From contig JAKVBA010000009.1 of the NCBI GenBank assembly GCA_022447525.1, forward strand, positions 1-64,000: a DNA stretch of 64,000 nucleotides, written 5' to 3'. Source of the DNA: Gammaproteobacteria bacterium (GTDB lineage Bacteria; Pseudomonadota; Gammaproteobacteria; Arenicellales; Arenicellaceae). A model generated the notes under the pieces. That model was not told where the DNA came from and did no database searches. It worked only from the letters and a program-made list of their open reading frames with translations. The position numbers and the translations under genes were made by a program. Below, one piece after another: positions 17,629-27,517 of the stretch; position 1 is the stretch's first letter, and each line of letters starts with the position of its first letter.

Positions 17629-19920
17629 ATGCGCAGTAAGCTAATGGTGCTTTGGATGGTTTTTGGTGTGGTTTTTCTTGTTGGTTGCGCTACGCCACAA
17701 CAAACAAGTTCAGCCATTCATGCGGGTGCGAAGCCGGTGGATGTTAGCATTCGTTGGACTAGTTTTGGGATACCGCACGTCAAAGCGGATGACTGGCGAA
17801 GCTTGGGTTATGGTTTTGCATATGCGACCGCTACCGATGGGGTTTGCGTAATTGCTAAGGATGTGGTCACGGTCAACGGCAATTTGATGAAGTTTTTTGG
17901 TGAACGGTTTCGAACCAGTGATGTATTTCATCGAGCACTCATTACTGACACACGCCTAATGGAGTTCTCGAAGGCGCAATCAGACCGAGCTAAAGAGTTC
18001 AGTGCCGGATATGTTGCTGGCTATAACCGTTATCTAAAAGATAACAAAGATCAACTACCCGCTTCGTGTGCTGGTAAAGATTGGGTGCGCCCAATTAGTG
18101 ATGCAGACGTAACACGATTAACCTTGGGGGTCGGAATTCGATACGGTCTGGGACGTTACACAGGCGATATCGCAGCTGCACAACCACCTGCCGATGACGC
18201 TCAAACAACAGCCTTTGCGATAAAACCTCCGTACCAATTTGAAGACCAACCGATTGATTCTCCGTTGGCAAGTAATGCGGTGGCGTTTGGCAGTGCGGTT
18301 ACCGAGAATGGTAGGGGCTTACTATTCGGCAATCCGCACTATCCTTGGTCAGGCCCCTCTCGTTTTCATCTGATTCATATGACCTTACCCGGTGAGATTG
18401 ATGTCATGGGAGCCAGCTTACTCACCACCGCTGGCGTGTCTGTTGGCTTTAATAAGGATATTGCTTGGTCGCATACCGTTTCTACCGGAATGCGAGCTAC
18501 TTTGTATAAATTAGAACTCGATCCAAAAGATCCTACGCGTTATCGGTACGGTGACGAGTTTCGTCAAATGAGTACACAGGAAGTAACGTTGGGTCTATCT
18601 GAGGAAGGCAAGCCGGTGACAGCGATTGTCTACTTCAGCCATTATGGCCCGATTGTTGAACGCGAAGGGCTTCCTTGGAATAACCAAGTAGCCTATGCGG
18701 TAAGGGACGCAAACCTTGAAAACTATAATGCCGCTGAAACATACGATGCAATAGGCAAAGCAACCAGCGTCGATGACATAGTAAAAGCATTGAACCTAGG
18801 CGGCGTATCTTGGGTGAATACCGTAGCGGCCGATAAAGATGGTCAAGCTCTTTACGCTGATATTTCAACGGTGCCCAATGTAACCACAGAATTGGTTGAG
18901 AGCTGTAAACTGGGCGATGCTCAAGTGGGTCGTGCCAAGATGATTGTGTTAGATGGCGCTCGCCCCGATTGCGAATGGATTGAATCGACACAGGCAAAGG
19001 TGGCCGGCGCTATGCCCACCGAAGAAATGCCAATGATGATACGTGATGACTATGTTTCAAATTCTAACGACAGTTACTGGCTTACTAATCCTAATCAGCC
19101 ACTTGAGGGGTATTCTCCAATCATTGGTCCTGAAAAAACAGCTCGCACTATACGCACCCGGGCTGGAATAAAGTTTGTTGAAGAACTCCTAAAGGCGGGT
19201 CCGATAAGCATTGAGACGGCGACTAGCCTGATAAGCTCGCATCGAAACTTTGGTGCTGAACTCCTTCTCGACGATTTACTTACACTCTGCGTGCCTGAGA
19301 ATGAGTCCATCGCTGAGGCCTGCAAGGCTTTAGCGAACTGGGATCGAACTCATAATATTGAAAGTCGAGGAGCGCATGTTTGGTCTGAGATAATGAGGTC
19401 GCTATTGGGCGATAGCAGTATTTACCGAGTCCCTTTTGATCTGACTGACCCGGTGAATACACCTAATGGATTGAAGGTCGAAGATAAAGCCACAGCCGAG
19501 AAACTAATTGGTGTGATCAAAGCCGTCCAAAATACGATCGCGACAGCGGGGATTGAACTGGATGCTAAGTTGGGAGATATTCAGTACGCTGAACGCAATG
19601 GCAAAAAAATACCCGTTCCGGGCGGGGAAGGCTGGGCAGGCGCGTATTCAATGATCGTCACGCAACTTTCAAAAGTTAAGGGCGTTGGTTATTCCCCGAT
19701 CATCCATGGCAATAGCATCATTCAATTCACAACTTGGGATGACGATGGCAAACTATTACCCAAAGGCCTTCTGACTTACAGCCAATCACAAGAGCCAGAT
19801 AGTCCACATTATTCGGATCAAACAGAGCTATATGCCAAAGGCGAGTGGATCGACTTTCCGTTTTATGAACAAGACATCGTCAGCGATCCAAACCTAAGAG
19901 AGTTGAGATTGAAAGAGTAA
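17629..19920 (+). CDS. Penicillin acylase family (Ntn-hydrolase) lipoprotein
   Basis: An Ntn-hydrolase of the penicillin amidase/PvdQ group that hydrolyses amides with acyl side chains. I chose the ATG at 17629, which follows GAGGTGG and begins a lipoprotein signal with lipobox LVGC (C20), over the upstream Met in the track. The alpha part runs to about residue 214. The predicted self-cleavage point exposes S215 in SNAVAFGSAVTENG, followed by the GNPHYPWSG and GVSVGFNKDIAWSHT blocks of the beta chain. Family members act on N-acyl homoserine lactones, aculeacin or pyoverdine precursors; the substrate here is unknown. It stands alone. Confidence 0.88.
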   Translation: MRSKLMVLWMVFGVVFLVGCATPQQTSSAIHAGAKPVDVSIRWTSFGIPHVKADDWRSLGYGFAYATATDGVCVIAKDVVTVNGNLMKFFGERFRTSDVFHRALITDTRLMEFSKAQSDRAKEFSAGYVAGYNRYLKDNKDQLPASCAGKDWVRPISDADVTRLTLGVGIRYGLGRYTGDIAAAQPPADDAQTTAFAIKPPYQFEDQPIDSPLASNAVAFGSAVTENGRGLLFGNPHYPWSGPSRFHLIHMTLPGEIDVMGASLLTTAGVSVGFNKDIAWSHTVSTGMRATLYKLELDPKDPTRYRYGDEFRQMSTQEVTLGLSEEGKPVTAIVYFSHYGPIVEREGLPWNNQVAYAVRDANLENYNAAETYDAIGKATSVDDIVKALNLGGVSWVNTVAADKDGQALYADISTVPNVTTELVESCKLGDAQVGRAKMIVLDGARPDCEWIESTQAKVAGAMPTEEMPMMIRDDYVSNSNDSYWLTNPNQPLEGYSPIIGPEKTARTIRTRAGIKFVEELLKAGPISIETATSLISSHRNFGAELLLDDLLTLCVPENESIAEACKALANWDRTHNIESRGAHVWSEIMRSLLGDSSIYRVPFDLTDPVNTPNGLKVEDKATAEKLIGVIKAVQNTIATAGIELDAKLGDIQYAERNGKKIPVPGGEGWAGAYSMIVTQLSKVKGVGYSPIIHGNSIIQFTTWDDDGKLLPKGLLTYSQSQEPDSPHYSDQTELYAKGEWIDFPFYEQDIVSDPNLRELRLKE

Positions 19921-19951
19921 TAGGCCAGGCAGAGCGGAGTGTCTTTTACAG

Positions 19952-20566
19952 TTAGATGCTTGCTCTACCCCAATATTGAAAAGTGGCGATCTTAGGGCCT
20001 TTGATGTAGCCGGTATTGAGTTTGTCTAGTTTAAAGCCCGCATTTGAAAGTAAGGCCGGTATGTCGCGATTTAAGTTACAACCGCCTGCGAGCTTTTTCC
20101 AAACAGAGTTAATTCGGTGCTGCCAACGCTTAACGTTTTCATCTGGCGACACCCCGTGCTCAGAAAACACCATGATACCGTCGGGTTTGAGCACTCGCTG
20201 CATCTCAGCTAACGCCGCTTCTGGATTAGGAATTGTGCAAAGTGTATACGTTAAAACCAGAGTGTCGACTATGTCATCATCCAATGGTATGGACTCACTG
20301 GGAGAGTCTAACCATTCCAGTGGCAGATCTGACGCCTCGATATTCGCCTGTGCCTTTCTGCGCATACCTTGACTGGGCTCCAGCCCCCATAAGTGCTCTA
20401 CTTTATTGGGGTCGTAATGTTTTAGGTTTAGGCCAGATCCCATCCCTATCTCAAGAATTTTTCCTTTGGCCTCGGGCACAACAAGACCTCGTTGACGCTC
20501 TATGGCTCTCATACTGCAAGCACAATTGATCACATATGGAAGTACATACTCATCATAAAGTTTCAT
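19952..20566 (-). CDS. Class I SAM-dependent methyltransferase
   Basis: The SAM site is KILEIGMGSGLNLKHY, followed by GLEPSQGMRRKA, LVLTYTLCTIPNPEAALAEMQRVLKPDG and FSEHG, as in small methyltransferases of the Methyltransf_11 group that resemble phospholipid or METTL7-type enzymes. I prefer the start at 20566 (MKLYDEYVLPYVINCACS) because the 27 upstream residues in the track ORF look unrelated to the family. The substrate is unknown. It converges on the acylase gene. Confidence 0.82.
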   Translation of the reverse strand: MKLYDEYVLPYVINCACSMRAIERQRGLVVPEAKGKILEIGMGSGLNLKHYDPNKVEHLWGLEPSQGMRRKAQANIEASDLPLEWLDSPSESIPLDDDIVDTLVLTYTLCTIPNPEAALAEMQRVLKPDGIMVFSEHGVSPDENVKRWQHRINSVWKKLAGGCNLNRDIPALLSNAGFKLDKLNTGYIKGPKIATFQYWGRASI

Positions 20567-20870
20567 TATCACAGTTCCCGATACATAGTTCCCGGTACAG
20601 TTCCAGATAAAAGGCTTAGACAAACCGAATTCGCCGCTGCTTGGCATCGGCGCCCATCACAATGCTGTGTAATTAGTACGACCAGCCCATGACATTGACA
20701 ATACACGATATCGCAGTAACAGCACTTTTGGTGCTAAATCATACCTCGGTTTACATCAAACTAGAAAGTTGATCATGCGCACAGGGGACTATAGCTATCA
20801 AGATTTCGACCATGATCTAGCGTTGACACTTTGCTCGAAAAATGGCCGACTACTGAATTAAATACAAAGA
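20567..20870. other. Gene-free stretch
   Basis: About 300 bases between the methyltransferase and ltaE. No ORF, RNA gene or terminator that I can support; probably holds the methyltransferase promoter. Confidence 0.35.
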
Positions 20871-21890
20871 TTAAAGTAATTTGCTGGCATTTGAACTAAT
20901 AATATTCACCGCATGGGTAACACCCTGATCGTCTATGTCTCGATGCACGACTAAACGCAATATACCGTGTCCAGTGAACAACACCCCCTGTTCTTTGCAG
21001 GCTTTCAAAAATAAGTCGCTTCGCTCGGGATCGACTTCCAAGAAGATCATGTTCGTCTGAGCGCCGCCATCTCTGACACTAAGGCCAGGTATATCACAGA
21101 TAGACGACGCTATAACTTGAGCACGCTCATGGTCGTTTTTTAAACTTGCTACGTTGTTTTTTAGTGCATACAAGCCGGCGGCAGCCAGCATACCGGCTTG
21201 CCTCATACCGCCACCTACCATTTTTCGCCAGCGTCGAGCTTCCTCGATCAGGTCCCTGGTACCCACCAATACCGAACCAACTGGGCAACCTAGACCCTTA
21301 CTTAAGCATATCGATACTGAATCAAATAAACCGGTAATCTCAGAAACTGGTTTATTAATAGCCACCGCGGCATTAAATACTCGTGCACCGTCCAGATGAA
21401 ATTGTAGATTGTTAGATGTCGCAAGCGTTTTCGCCTGCCTTAAATACGACATCGGTAACACCTTACCACCGATGGTATTCTCCAATGCCAGCAGACGCGA
21501 TTTGGCAAAGTGAAAATCATCCGCTTTTATTGAAGCTTGTATCTTGTGCAGACAAATGGAGCCGTCGGATTCGTGTTCGAGAGGTTGTGGCTGAATACTG
21601 CCCAATACCGCTGCCCCACCGGCCTCATAACGATAGGTATGAGCGTTTTGACCAACGATGTACTCATCTCCACGTTGGCAGTGGCTGAGTAACGCTACCA
21701 AATTACTCTGGGTGCCGCTCGCGCAGAATAAACCGGCCTCATGGCCCGCTAATTCGGCTAGGTAGCTTTCTAATTCGCAAACCGTTGGGTCCTCACCAAA
21801 AACATCATCGCCAACTTCAGCTTTTGCCATCACTGTTCGCATAACAGAACAAGGCTTGGTCAACGTATCACTACGCAAATCAACTATCAT
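20871..21890 (-). CDS. ltaE: Low-specificity L-threonine aldolase
   Basis: PLP enzyme that cleaves L-threonine and L-allo-threonine to glycine and acetaldehyde. The start MIVDLRSDTLTKP is the family N-terminus. The PLP lysine is K198 in SICLSKGLGCPVGS, and the LDGAR (168-170) and CASGTQSNLVALLSH segments bind the cofactor. Full length at 339 residues. Single gene with long gaps on either side. Confidence 0.95.
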   Translation of the reverse strand: MIVDLRSDTLTKPCSVMRTVMAKAEVGDDVFGEDPTVCELESYLAELAGHEAGLFCASGTQSNLVALLSHCQRGDEYIVGQNAHTYRYEAGGAAVLGSIQPQPLEHESDGSICLHKIQASIKADDFHFAKSRLLALENTIGGKVLPMSYLRQAKTLATSNNLQFHLDGARVFNAAVAINKPVSEITGLFDSVSICLSKGLGCPVGSVLVGTRDLIEEARRWRKMVGGGMRQAGMLAAAGLYALKNNVASLKNDHERAQVIASSICDIPGLSVRDGGAQTNMIFLEVDPERSDLFLKACKEQGVLFTGHGILRLVVHRDIDDQGVTHAVNIISSNASKLL

Positions 21891-22566
21891 TAGATGAGTA
21901 TCTCTTCGGTTTGTTTCCTACAGGAACTGAGTGTAACGGAAGCCGAGGAATAACAACACATTGTTGATTCTGAATTAGTAACAGATCCTCACTGTTCAGC
22001 CAATAGGTAGCAATCTTAAGCGCACCCGCCCATTGTTTTTGGCACTATAAATCTAAACTTTTTACCGTTAACCACAGCACTCTCATGGTTTAGACTCGCT
22101 CACATAGCTTCAAATGGACGTTAGTTAGTTGTTAGTGGTTATCTGCTTCAGAATCTCCAATCGGTTTGATGACGGTAACCAAGACTCGTGTAAAACAAAA
22201 TCCGTTAGTGAGGCGATATCTCAGAGTCAATAAGGGATCGAATCGTTATCAGACCAGGCCAAGCAGAGAAGGGGGCATTGCGAGATCAAAAAATACGAGT
22301 ATTTAGTTTGGTACGCAGTTGTGCCAAACATAGCGATCATCGCTGCTATCGCTGAAGTCCTGCAAGCACTGGAAATACGCTTAGTACTCAGGCCAACGGT
22401 CTTCTTTGGATTTTATCTAGAGTCGTGGCCGAAATTTGTTGATCACCATAATCACAGGCAGTCATCGCCTTAATATGGATAAAGATCGATGATGTATAGG
22501 TTAGGTCAGTGCTGGCAAAGTTGTTATGGTTTGTTTTAGATTTAAGTGTCTTCGACCCTAATTAGC
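21891..22566. other. Gene-free stretch
   Basis: About 675 bases without a supportable gene. I looked for relics in all frames and for hairpins with T tracts and saw none I would defend. Confidence 0.4.
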
Positions 22567-23610
22567 CTAGTTGGGAGTACATGTGTTTGCGTAGGTATTG
22601 TAGTGTACAACCTGAAAGCATCTCAGTATTCTTGATGGGGCTTGAAGTGTTTCATTTAAGATTGAGTGCTCAATTATTACCGATTCACCGCGACCTTGAC
22701 TTTGAATAAGTTCGATGGCGTCCATCCTTGAGTTGCGGATACGGACAAAGCCGCTGCCTTGACTAAAGTCAAATCTTAACGGAGAGACAGTCCTATTTGT
22801 CGTCATGCTTGAATCATCAATCCTTACTTCTCTTGGTCGGGTAAAGTTTATAAACGTGCTTAACAAATTAAAGTAGGTTATGTTTAAGTCTTTAATCTTT
22901 GCATAATTATTTGATCCTTTCAGCAAATCAACATTTGCGCCACCAAAGTAACCAAAAAAGTTACTGCTGTTTATGGTGATTTTAGACAGGTCACTTTGAT
23001 CTATCAGTGTCATTGCTCGATCAAAATTCAGTTCTACATCTGTGAGTTCTAGCGCATTTTTTACAGCGAATATGGTTTGTGGTGTTCGTTCACTGCTGCT
23101 GAAAATACGCAAGTCTACTGCTCTTAAACTTACTGGTTCGAAAATATCGAACCTATCCTCATCCTCAGTTCGGTTTGTTTCATTTATTAAAAACAAGGAG
23201 CTGGGATTTGCTGGTGACTCGATCTGTATAGAGAGGTTATTGAGATTGACATAGCCCTCTCTCATTAATAAAGAGGGCAGTCCAATTTGATTGTCGGGGA
23301 AGAATAAGGTGGTAATACCTCGCCCCGATCCAGAGATGCTAACGTGCGCCGGGATATTCAAAGGCCCCTCTGTATAAGTGCCAGGGCCCAGCACGACAAG
23401 ATATGGATTGCTCACGCTTGCGTCGCCAGCGTTATTGATCGATGCTAGCGCCAAGTTAAGCGTTTTAAAGTCGCCATTGCTTTTACTGACCCGAATAACA
23501 TTATGCAGCGGTTCGCTGGCATCACCGCCAAGTGGAATAACAACTACGCTCTTATGTGCAAAAATAGAGCTAGAAAGGGACAACAAAATAACAAAGATTA
23601 ACTTATTCAT
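22567..23610 (-). CDS. Secreted right-handed beta-helix (pectate-lyase-like) protein
   Basis: I chose the ATG at 23610, which follows GGAGGAGG and opens a clean signal peptide (MNKLIFVILLSLSSSIFAHK), over the longer track ORF. The 347-residue product reads like a parallel beta-helix: DFKTLNLALASINNAG, YLVVLGPGTYTEGPLNIPAHVSISGSGRG resembles pectinesterase/pectate-lyase repeats, followed by short strands with regular hydrophobic spacing. No pectinase catalytic residues are obvious, so it may be a structural or binding protein instead of an enzyme. Two cysteines near the C-terminus (CFQVVHYNTYANTC) may form a disulfide. Flanked by long gaps. Confidence 0.7.
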   Translation of the reverse strand: MNKLIFVILLSLSSSIFAHKSVVVIPLGGDASEPLHNVIRVSKSNGDFKTLNLALASINNAGDASVSNPYLVVLGPGTYTEGPLNIPAHVSISGSGRGITTLFFPDNQIGLPSLLMREGYVNLNNLSIQIESPANPSSLFLINETNRTEDEDRFDIFEPVSLRAVDLRIFSSSERTPQTIFAVKNALELTDVELNFDRAMTLIDQSDLSKITINSSNFFGYFGGANVDLLKGSNNYAKIKDLNITYFNLLSTFINFTRPREVRIDDSSMTTNRTVSPLRFDFSQGSGFVRIRNSRMDAIELIQSQGRGESVIIEHSILNETLQAPSRILRCFQVVHYNTYANTCTPN

Positions 23611-24028
23611 TCCAACCTCCTCCGATTCCGGCGAATTTGAACACTTTGTGGCGAAATTGTACATACAACGTTTTGTGTATATTTGGCCAACAAACGCTGT
23701 GGCTGAGTATGAGTTATGAATTGATTGAACCCCTGATATGGGTTAAAAGTGGTCTATGGTAACCATCTGTGCATGATGGTTTTACGTTATGCTTTTGATC
23801 AAAGCTTAAGGCTAGATTGTATGTAAACCACTGATTAGCAGACCTTCGTGAGACTCACAAAAATAGCCGCGCCGACAACAGCGGGGATCAAGACGCATGC
23901 TTGTATAAGGAGCATAAACTATGTATGGATGAACCTATATGTCGGTAAATGTTGCTCGAACTCGGAAAGATAATCCCAGCGTAGTTGCATAATCGGTTTA
24001 AACAAAATGGTCAGTTAGAGGCAGCTCG
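23611..24028. other. Gene-free divergent intergenic region
   Basis: About 420 bases between the divergent beta-helix and alcohol dehydrogenase genes. It must hold both promoters, but I cannot assign boxes with confidence and see no riboswitch-like structure. Confidence 0.35.
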
Positions 24029-25186
24029 ATGAATATGAACTTTGAATTTGCATCGCCGCGACAAATCGTTTGTCAAAAAGGCGCCTGCGCGCAGTTAAAA
24101 ACCTATTGTGATTCGTTGACAATAAAAAGACCGATGATCGTGACTGATCCAGGTTTGGTGGCGACCGGAATTATTGAGCAAGTATTAAACAAGCTTAAGG
24201 ACGACGGATTGACACCCTTACTGTACAGTGATATCGAAGCCGATCCACCCGAACAGCTTATCTTAGATGTCGTCTCGTATGCGCAAGCGAATAATGTGGA
24301 TGGCGTTATTGGCTTAGGTGGAGGCAGTAGTATGGATGCAGCTAAATTAGTTGCTGTATTGACCAATTCAGCACAGTCTATCAATGAGATTTATGGAGTG
24401 GGTTTAGTCTCTGGAGCGCGTCTACCCTTGATTCTGATACCGACCACAGCGGGAACTGGTTCAGAGGTAACGCCTATTTCGATAGTGACCACGGGTGAGA
24501 CCACTAAAGCTGGAATTGTATCGCCACAACTCATTCCAGACATAGCAATATTGGATGCTGAGCTAACCTTGGCGCTGCCTGCCCATGTGACAGCCGCGAC
24601 TGGAATCGATGCGATGGTTCACGCGATCGAGGCTTACACTAGCAAGTTAAAAAAGAACCCATATTCGGATATGCTAGCAAGGCAAGCACTGAGTTTGATG
24701 GCAGCTAATCTCGAGGAGTCTGTTGCCAACGGGCAAAATATCGAAGCCCGTGAACATATGCTGTTTGGCGCCATGTTAGCTGGGCAAGCTTTTGCGAATG
24801 CGCCGGTGGCGGCAGTGCATGCACTTGCTTATCCCTTGGGAGGCAACTACCACATTCCGCATGGTTTAAGTAATTCTCTGGTCTTACCGCACGTATTGGC
24901 TTTTAACGCGCCATCGGCGTGGGAACTGTATGCCGAGTTGTTGCCTTGCGTAACTAACAGCAAAGTGATTAAGTCGTCTGAGCAAGCCGCGGATCTATTT
25001 ATTAGTTTTATGATTGACCTAATTGACCGAGTGAACTTGCCGAGCAGATTGTCTGAAGTGGGTGTGCCGAGGTCAGATCTAGATATGTTGGCTTCTGAGG
25101 CCATGCAGCAGCAACGATTATTGGTTAACAATCCGCGAGAGATGACTGTTGACGCGGCGCTAATGATTTATGAGGCCGCGTTTTAA
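24029..25186 (+). CDS. Iron-containing alcohol dehydrogenase
   Basis: A group III NAD(P)-dependent alcohol dehydrogenase of 385 residues. The nucleotide site is GLGGGSSMDAAK (96-107) and the central block is IPTTAGTGSEVTP. Metal ligands are D194, H198 (TGIDAMVHAIEAYTS), H264 and H278 (HALAYPLGGNYHIPHG). GAGG lies eight bases before the ATG. The family oxidises or forms many alcohols and aldehydes, and the substrate cannot be read here. Convergent with the gamma-glutamyltransferase gene. Confidence 0.93.
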   Translation: MNMNFEFASPRQIVCQKGACAQLKTYCDSLTIKRPMIVTDPGLVATGIIEQVLNKLKDDGLTPLLYSDIEADPPEQLILDVVSYAQANNVDGVIGLGGGSSMDAAKLVAVLTNSAQSINEIYGVGLVSGARLPLILIPTTAGTGSEVTPISIVTTGETTKAGIVSPQLIPDIAILDAELTLALPAHVTAATGIDAMVHAIEAYTSKLKKNPYSDMLARQALSLMAANLEESVANGQNIEAREHMLFGAMLAGQAFANAPVAAVHALAYPLGGNYHIPHGLSNSLVLPHVLAFNAPSAWELYAELLPCVTNSKVIKSSEQAADLFISFMIDLIDRVNLPSRLSEVGVPRSDLDMLASEAMQQQRLLVNNPREMTVDAALMIYEAAF

Positions 25187-25238
25187 GGTGAACCTGAGCT
25201 TACTCTAATAATCAGAGCGCTGAGTACCCTGATAATGC

Positions 25239-26951
25239 TTAATTTTTCTTTGTAACCCCGACAATCGATTTGCCGATAAACCTTGAATCCGATGCCGCTG
25301 AGAGCTTTCCTTCTGCGATAGTAACTAGCTGCATATTACCGAATTCAAAACCATGTGGCTCTACTTTGTAGCCCATCGATCTTAATTCCTTTTGAACGTC
25401 CTCAGCTAGCTCCTCACTTTGGCTCATGGTCACTAGATCTTTTGGTAGAAGTTGATGATGAAACCTTACCGCATCTACCGACTCTTGTGCTGACATGTTG
25501 AAATCAATCAGGTTGGTGATGACTTGAAAAACCGAGGTGAAAATCGTTGAGCCTCCCATGCCACCGACGACAGTGTGAACGCTACCGTCTTTTCGGACAA
25601 TAGTGGGAGACATAGAAGAGAGCATGCGTTTATACGGTTGTATCTCGTTCGAAACTCCACCTACGACGCCGTAAACATTTGGGACACCAGGTTTGGTGCT
25701 GAAGTCATCCATTTCGTTGTTTAATAAAAATCCAGCACCCTCCACGACTACACCACTACCGTAACTCCAATTGATGGTGTAAGTGTTTGCAACTGCATTA
25801 CCCCATTTGTCTACTATTGAAAAATGTGTGGTGTTTGGGCTATCGATTCCAGGTTTAATATTTTCGGTTTCGCTGATTGCCTTGGTGTTAATTGAATTTG
25901 CCCGCGCTCTGATGTAATTTTCGTCCATCAGTTCCTGCATTGGAATTGAAACGAAGTCAGGATCGCCGAAGTATTCGGCTCTATCAGCAAAGACTCTTTT
26001 CTCCATCTCGGCGACAAGATGGACGTACGTAGATGAATTATGTTCAGTCCTTTCAAACTGCTTGCTAAGATGCTCTTTCATCTTCAGTAAATGTATAACT
26101 GCAAATCCACCGGAGCTCGGTGGCGGTGCCGAAATTATTTCATAACCTTGCCAAGTAGCCTTTAAGGGTTGTCTCCAAACGGCTTTATAATTACTCAAGT
26201 CTTTAGCGGTAATCAGACCATCATTCTTGTTCATTTGGGCAATCAATAGCTCGGCGGTTTTGCCTTGGTAGAAGTCTTTCGGTCCATACCTTGCGATTCT
26301 TTTGAGTGTGTTTGCTAACGCCGCTTGTTTGAAAATTCCTCCATGCTGAATAGCGCCAAAATGTTCCATGAAGTTAACTTCGTTCGCAAACCAGTCATTG
26401 AGTTCACCGACGTCTTTTGCCGTTTTTGGGTGAACTTCAAAACCATCTTCGGCAAGCTTGATTGCAGGAGCGATCAAGTCGGCCCATGGTTTTGATCCAA
26501 ACTTCTGATGAGCTTCCCACAAACCTGCGACGGTGCCAGGTACGCCCGAGGCCCTAGCACCAATTAAGCTACTTCGAGGGTCAACTGAACCGTCTCGTTC
26601 AATAAACATATCGCGACTCGCTGCTGCTGGGGCAGTTTCTCGGTAATCTAGAAAGTGTGACTCTCCATTGAAATCAGTTAGCATAAAGCCACCGCCTCCA
26701 ATATTTCCTGCCGTTGGGAATGTCACAGCTAAAGTAAATCCAGCTGTGACGGCTGCATCTATCGCATTACCGCCCGATTCAAGTACCTTTGCTACCGCTA
26801 GTGCCGCATGCTTCTCAGGCAATGCCAAGGCATATTCACCCAGCTGGTTTTTGCTCGGGGATACTGTGTCTGTACTCAGCCCGGTTTCGATGGTAGTTGA
26901 TGAGCATGCCGCAAGAGTGGTCAGCGTTAAGAGCAAGATGATTGTTTTCAT
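25239..26951 (-). CDS. ggt: Gamma-glutamyltransferase lipoprotein
   Basis: Cleaves glutathione and transfers gamma-glutamyl groups in the periplasm. I trimmed the track ORF to the ATG at 26951, which follows AGGAG and begins a lipoprotein signal with lipobox LAAC (C16). The self-cleaving nucleophile is T374 in NTTHFSIVDKWGNAVANTYTIN, which starts the small subunit. The large subunit shows GNAIDAAVTAGFTLAV and GNIGGGGFM. Length (570 residues) is normal. Lipidation suggests membrane anchoring, unlike the soluble E. coli enzyme. Confidence 0.94.
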   Translation of the reverse strand: MKTIILLLTLTTLAACSSTTIETGLSTDTVSPSKNQLGEYALALPEKHAALAVAKVLESGGNAIDAAVTAGFTLAVTFPTAGNIGGGGFMLTDFNGESHFLDYRETAPAAASRDMFIERDGSVDPRSSLIGARASGVPGTVAGLWEAHQKFGSKPWADLIAPAIKLAEDGFEVHPKTAKDVGELNDWFANEVNFMEHFGAIQHGGIFKQAALANTLKRIARYGPKDFYQGKTAELLIAQMNKNDGLITAKDLSNYKAVWRQPLKATWQGYEIISAPPPSSGGFAVIHLLKMKEHLSKQFERTEHNSSTYVHLVAEMEKRVFADRAEYFGDPDFVSIPMQELMDENYIRARANSINTKAISETENIKPGIDSPNTTHFSIVDKWGNAVANTYTINWSYGSGVVVEGAGFLLNNEMDDFSTKPGVPNVYGVVGGVSNEIQPYKRMLSSMSPTIVRKDGSVHTVVGGMGGSTIFTSVFQVITNLIDFNMSAQESVDAVRFHHQLLPKDLVTMSQSEELAEDVQKELRSMGYKVEPHGFEFGNMQLVTIAEGKLSAASDSRFIGKSIVGVTKKN

Positions 26952-27418
26952 GGGTTTCTCCTTTGTTAGACAAAATCTTAACAAACCCCTATCGTTAAGA
27001 AAATTAAACTGGTTAACATTTGTCAAGAAGGTCTTTACACTTGTTGTGTAGTATGGGGGTGTTATTTTCGGTAGCGAAAAATCAATGATGAAAATCATAA
27101 GCCCTAGGTTTGGGTGGCTGGTCTTTTGTTGGTTGTTCATGCGTCTGCAGCGACGTTAGGGCAGACGGCAGACATGACTGCTGATAGTACAGTGGTTAGT
27201 GCAGTAAGGCCTCAATACTACTCGCTAATGCGATTGGTGGGGTTCTGATATTGCTGTTCATAGCTTGAAAACCAACGACCTAGTTAGCGATTTTTCGATT
27301 AAGTAATCCATTGTACGGAAAATAGCCTCGGATCGGGTCCACTTCATTGACCCTTCGAGAGCTTGAATCAATTCTGGTTTCGAGAGATTTTTAGGCCGGA
27401 TTGAAGCGTGTTGAAAAT

Positions 27419-27517
27419 TGTGGTTAATGCGTCAACCACAGGTAAAAAATTCTTTGGCACACACTATTCAGGTGCTAGCTCCCAGGTTTAAAAGCCTGGG
27501 AGCTAGCGCTTTTTTTT
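27419..27517 (+). ncRNA. Candidate small structured RNA (hairpin plus terminator)
   Basis: A perfect 7-bp hairpin (TGTGGTT/AACCACA) is followed 33 bases on by a perfect 13-bp terminator stem and eight Ts. No plus-strand gene lies upstream that would need this terminator. I could not place a convincing promoter, so the 5' end is a guess and the RNA itself is unproven. Confidence 0.3.
27474..27517 (+). terminator. Very strong Rho-independent terminator, orphan
   Basis: Perfect 13-bp stem GCTAGCTCCCAGG/CCTGGGAGCTAGC, eight-base loop, then GC and TTTTTTTT. It works on the plus strand only; the reverse direction lacks a T tract. There is no plus-strand gene in the preceding 2 kb apart from the alcohol dehydrogenase, from which it is cut off by ggt. 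Confidence 0.85.

Noticed and set aside
20567-20647. N-terminal 27-residue extension of the methyltransferase in the track
   Set aside because: Not family-like; the conserved protein starts at MKLYDEYVLPYV.
26952-27140. N-terminal 63-residue extension of ggt in the track
   Set aside because: The ATG at 26951 has a ribosome site and begins a proper lipoprotein signal.
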